This document shows positions 61,847 to 64,000 of a stretch of DNA of 64,000 nucleotides, piece by piece. Position 1 is the first letter of the stretch, and each line of letters begins with the position of its first letter. Below the pieces are notes generated by a model, which worked only from the letters and a program-made list of their open reading frames with translations, searched no databases and was not told the DNA's origin. Position numbers and translations under genes: made by a program. The stretch is from UMGS1958 sp045542415 (lineage in GTDB: Bacteria > Bacillota > Clostridia > UBA1381), in NCBI GenBank assembly GCA_045542415.1, contig JAZQKZ010000078.1, positions 1-64,000 on the forward strand, written 5' to 3'.

Positions 61847-63703
61847 CTAAACAATTTTCGGATTATATTTTTCGAGCAGTATATTAAGCTGAACAATAAA
61901 TCCGATGAACTGAGGTCCTGCCATTAGCTGACCGAAAAACGGCCTGCCGTAATCAAAGCTTCCGTTTAAGATTTTTTCGAGCCTTGATTTCTCACACAGG
62001 GCAAGTATGGGAGAATTGTCGTTGTCAATAATTACACGAAGCATTTTCTTTACGTTTGCCTCATAGTTCGGATTGTGGGTTTTTGGATAAGGACTTTTTC
62101 TTCTCAGTCTGACATCCTCCGGCAGAATACCTTTGGCGGCCTCTCTTAATATATTTTTTGATACATTATTTCTGTTCTTCATCTCCCAGGGGATATTCCA
62201 TACATATTCAACGAGACGGTGGTCGCAGAACGGGACACGAACCTCAAGGCCGCTTGCCATGCTCATTCTGTCCTTGCGGTCAAGGAGATTGGTCATGAAC
62301 TGCCCTATATTGAGATAAGATATTTCACGCCGACGTGCCTCGGTGGGAGAGTCGGGTGCAAAGCGTGGTGTATCCTTTATCATTTCATCATATCTCATTC
62401 TTGAATACTCATTCAGTCTGAGTGTATCACGCACTGAATCCTTTAAAATATACTCACGCATTGATAAGTCATAACACCAGGGGAATGCATCACGCTCAAA
62501 TGCTTTCGTGTCCCTGAACCAGGGATATCCGCCAAAAATCTCATCTGAACATTCTCCGGATAATACAACTGTGTGATGCTTTTTTATTTCACGGCAGAAA
62601 TAAAGGAGAGAGGAATCGCAGTCAGCCATTCCGGGAAGATCCTTTGCAATAACTGCCTCCTCAAGTAAATCTGTCAGGGCGGATGTGGGACACGAAAGGT
62701 AGGTGTGATTGGTTGAAAATGCGTCACTCATACGCGGCACCCATTGGGTGTCGCTGTCCGGCTGGAATGCTGTGGGACGGAAATAGGAGGAGTTATCCTC
62801 ATAATCGAAAGAGTAAGTATCAAGCTTACGTCCGTCCTTTTTCAGCTCGTTTGCTGCGATGGCGGTGATAATGCTTGAATCAAGTCCGCCTGAAAGCAAG
62901 GTTGCAATCGGCACGTCAGACACAAGCTGGCGCTTGACGCTGTCATACACAAGCTCACGCACATTTGAAATTGTATCCTCATAGCTGTCGGTATGCGGCA
63001 TACTATTCAGGCTGTAATATTTCTTTTTTAGTATTCCGAGCCTGCCGACAGTCATCAGCTCACCGGGACACAATTCATATATATCCTTAAAAACACCGAG
63101 TCCCTGTGTGCGTGCCGGAGAAATGGCAAAAAGCTCACACAAGCCTACGGAATCAAGTCGGGGAGTGACATCGGGATATTCAAACAGAGCTTTTATTTCC
63201 GATGCAAATACAACGGTATTGTCCTCGGTGCAGGTATAGAAAAGCGGTTTCACTCCGAAACGGTCGCGGCAGAGAAATACACGCTGACGCATAATATCAT
63301 AAACCGCAAATGCAAAAATTCCGTTGAGATAGTCAACGCAGGATTTTCCGTAGTGGATGTAGGTATAAAGTACGATTTCAGTATCGGATCTTGTACTCAA
63401 CTCATATCCAAAGCCCTTTAGCTTCGTACGCAGCTCCTCCGAATTGTACAGCTCTCCGTTGTAGGTGATTATAAAGTCATAGCCCTGAACGGTACGCTTC
63501 ATGGGCTGGGTGCCGCCCTCAATATCGATTACGGCAAGTCGGCTGTGAGAAAAGGCTGCATGCTCACCCACCCAGGCATTGAGGGCATCCGGACCCCGGT
63601 GCTGCTGCTTGCTTGCCATGTTAAGTGCAAGCTCCTTTGCGTAGCAGGGGTCTGATTTGAAGTAGTTTTCTCTGAAATTTATAAATCCGCTTATAGAACA
63701 CAT
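61847..63703 (-). CDS. asnB: Asparagine synthase (glutamine-hydrolysing)
   Basis: A 618-residue AsnB. The N-terminal glutaminase starts with the catalytic Cys2 (MCSISGF) and includes RGPDALN and ITYNGELYN. The synthetase half has the ATP loop LLSGGLDSSI (about 262) and SGECSDEIFGGY, which agrees with Asp adenylation and amination. Asparagine is made in the cytosol from aspartate, glutamine and ATP. It is monocistronic, with no T-box seen in the short upstream region. Confidence 0.95.
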   Translation of the reverse strand: MCSISGFINFRENYFKSDPCYAKELALNMASKQQHRGPDALNAWVGEHAAFSHSRLAVIDIEGGTQPMKRTVQGYDFIITYNGELYNSEELRTKLKGFGYELSTRSDTEIVLYTYIHYGKSCVDYLNGIFAFAVYDIMRQRVFLCRDRFGVKPLFYTCTEDNTVVFASEIKALFEYPDVTPRLDSVGLCELFAISPARTQGLGVFKDIYELCPGELMTVGRLGILKKKYYSLNSMPHTDSYEDTISNVRELVYDSVKRQLVSDVPIATLLSGGLDSSIITAIAANELKKDGRKLDTYSFDYEDNSSYFRPTAFQPDSDTQWVPRMSDAFSTNHTYLSCPTSALTDLLEEAVIAKDLPGMADCDSSLLYFCREIKKHHTVVLSGECSDEIFGGYPWFRDTKAFERDAFPWCYDLSMREYILKDSVRDTLRLNEYSRMRYDEMIKDTPRFAPDSPTEARRREISYLNIGQFMTNLLDRKDRMSMASGLEVRVPFCDHRLVEYVWNIPWEMKNRNNVSKNILREAAKGILPEDVRLRRKSPYPKTHNPNYEANVKKMLRVIIDNDNSPILALCEKSRLEKILNGSFDYGRPFFGQLMAGPQFIGFIVQLNILLEKYNPKIV

Positions 63704-63831
63704 AATAGCCTCCGTTTCCCCGTATGTAACGGTAATTTAATATTTTTTACTGTTTGGGAACGTTGATATACGTTATTATATGTAAAAATAGCTAAAAATG
63801 TGATTTATGGGTGATTTTCTAAAAATTTCTC

Positions 63832-63860
63832 TTGCAAAACAGACATAAATGTAGTATAAT
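63832..63860 (+). promoter_or_regulatory. Promoter of the zinc-ribbon gene
   Basis: TTGCAA (63832-63837), 17-base spacer, TATAAT (63855-63860), with AAGGAG at 63881. Confidence 0.75.
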
Positions 63861-63893
63861 ACAATAGATTATTTATGATTAAGGAGCTTACAT

Positions 63894-64000
63894 ATGCAAT
63901 ATTGCAAAAATTGTGGCCGTCAGCTCAAGGAAGGAACACGCTTCTGTGACAGGTGCGGCAGATCCGTAAGGCAAGGCCGCAGCGGTGGTAATTTAAAAAA
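63894..64000 (+). CDS. Zinc-ribbon domain protein, 5' end only
   Basis: Cut by the window edge after 35 codons. The start MQYCKNCGRQLKEGTRFCDRCG is a classic zinc ribbon with two CxxC pairs, as found at the N-terminus of many clostridial membrane proteins. The rest and the function are not visible. Confidence 0.8.
   Translation, partial: MQYCKNCGRQLKEGTRFCDRCGRSVRQGRSGGNLK

Overview
This window is a low-GC, densely coded stretch from a Gram-positive anaerobe, most likely a spore-forming, pectin-degrading gut clostridium. Reasons: AGGAGG-type ribosome-binding sites, lipobox lipoproteins, a PdaA-type spore-cortex deacetylase, copper-amine-oxidase-type 'stalk' domains on secreted proteins, an LplABC-type oligosaccharide importer and several rhamnogalacturonan enzymes. 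A Monoglobus-like lineage is possible, but this is inference from gene content only. The window appears to start at a contig end: bases 1-45 and 174-256 match my memory of the MGI/BGISEQ library adapter, and the scrap between them carries the start of a chromate transporter gene that is probably not native here.

Layout. 0.3-8.9 kb: interspersed repeat, AraC regulator divergent from a GH2 glycosidase, a secreted PL11-type rhamnogalacturonan lyase with a stalk domain, and a stalk-domain protein. 9-18.2 kb: HtrA protease, DNA polymerase I, a zinc uptake operon (znuA-znuC-znuB-zur), a NodB deacetylase and HolA. 18.4-25.8 kb: an NlpC/P60 wall hydrolase behind WalR-like boxes, tRNA-Leu(CAA), an operon HAD hydrolase-small alarmone synthetase-two-component system, PdaA and a CNNM/CorC protein. 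26-36.5 kb: KdgK-like sugar kinase, a solo GltD-like oxidoreductase, an M14 peptidase, a tandem pair of unrecognised single-pass membrane proteins, a very large secreted CE12-type esterase and an HD-Cof fusion. 36.6-38 kb: tRNA-Trp(CCA), three small-protein genes and an excisionase remnant. 38-44 kb: an RNA-repair locus. 44-47.5 kb: small membrane protein-acyltransferase-mltG-trmR. 47.6-57.7 kb: rhamnogalacturonan oligosaccharide locus (GH105, ABC importer, FG-GAP protein, LMW-PTP, SGNH hydrolase, WYL regulator). 57.7-64 kb: stalk-cyclophilin fusion, U32 (TrhP-like) protein, a hairpin cluster, a His-rich CobW GTPase, AsnB and the start of a zinc-ribbon protein.

The most interesting part is 37.95-44.03 kb. 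Two WYL regulators are made from a near-consensus promoter and end in a strong terminator. Behind it, from a promoter with no recognisable -35, come three tandem stem-closed RNA modules (40224-40490) that share ACAGCAA-type cores. One contains a complete tRNA-like cloverleaf with a perfect T-arm. They are followed directly by a TROVE/Ro60-like protein with a vWA domain, RtcB RNA ligase and a RlaP-type nucleotidyltransferase. This resembles the Rsr-Y RNA-RtcB systems of other bacteria, but with WYL control and an unusual three-module RNA leader.

The carbohydrate genes form one plausible pathway for rhamnogalacturonan I. Secreted lyase and deacetylating esterase act outside, the ABC transporter imports oligomers, and GH105 and GH2 enzymes trim them in the cytosol. 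KdgK may feed acid sugars into central metabolism. Zinc handling appears twice (the znu operon and the CobW chaperone). Both steps of 5-methoxyuridine tRNA modification (TrhP-like and TrmR-like) are encoded here.
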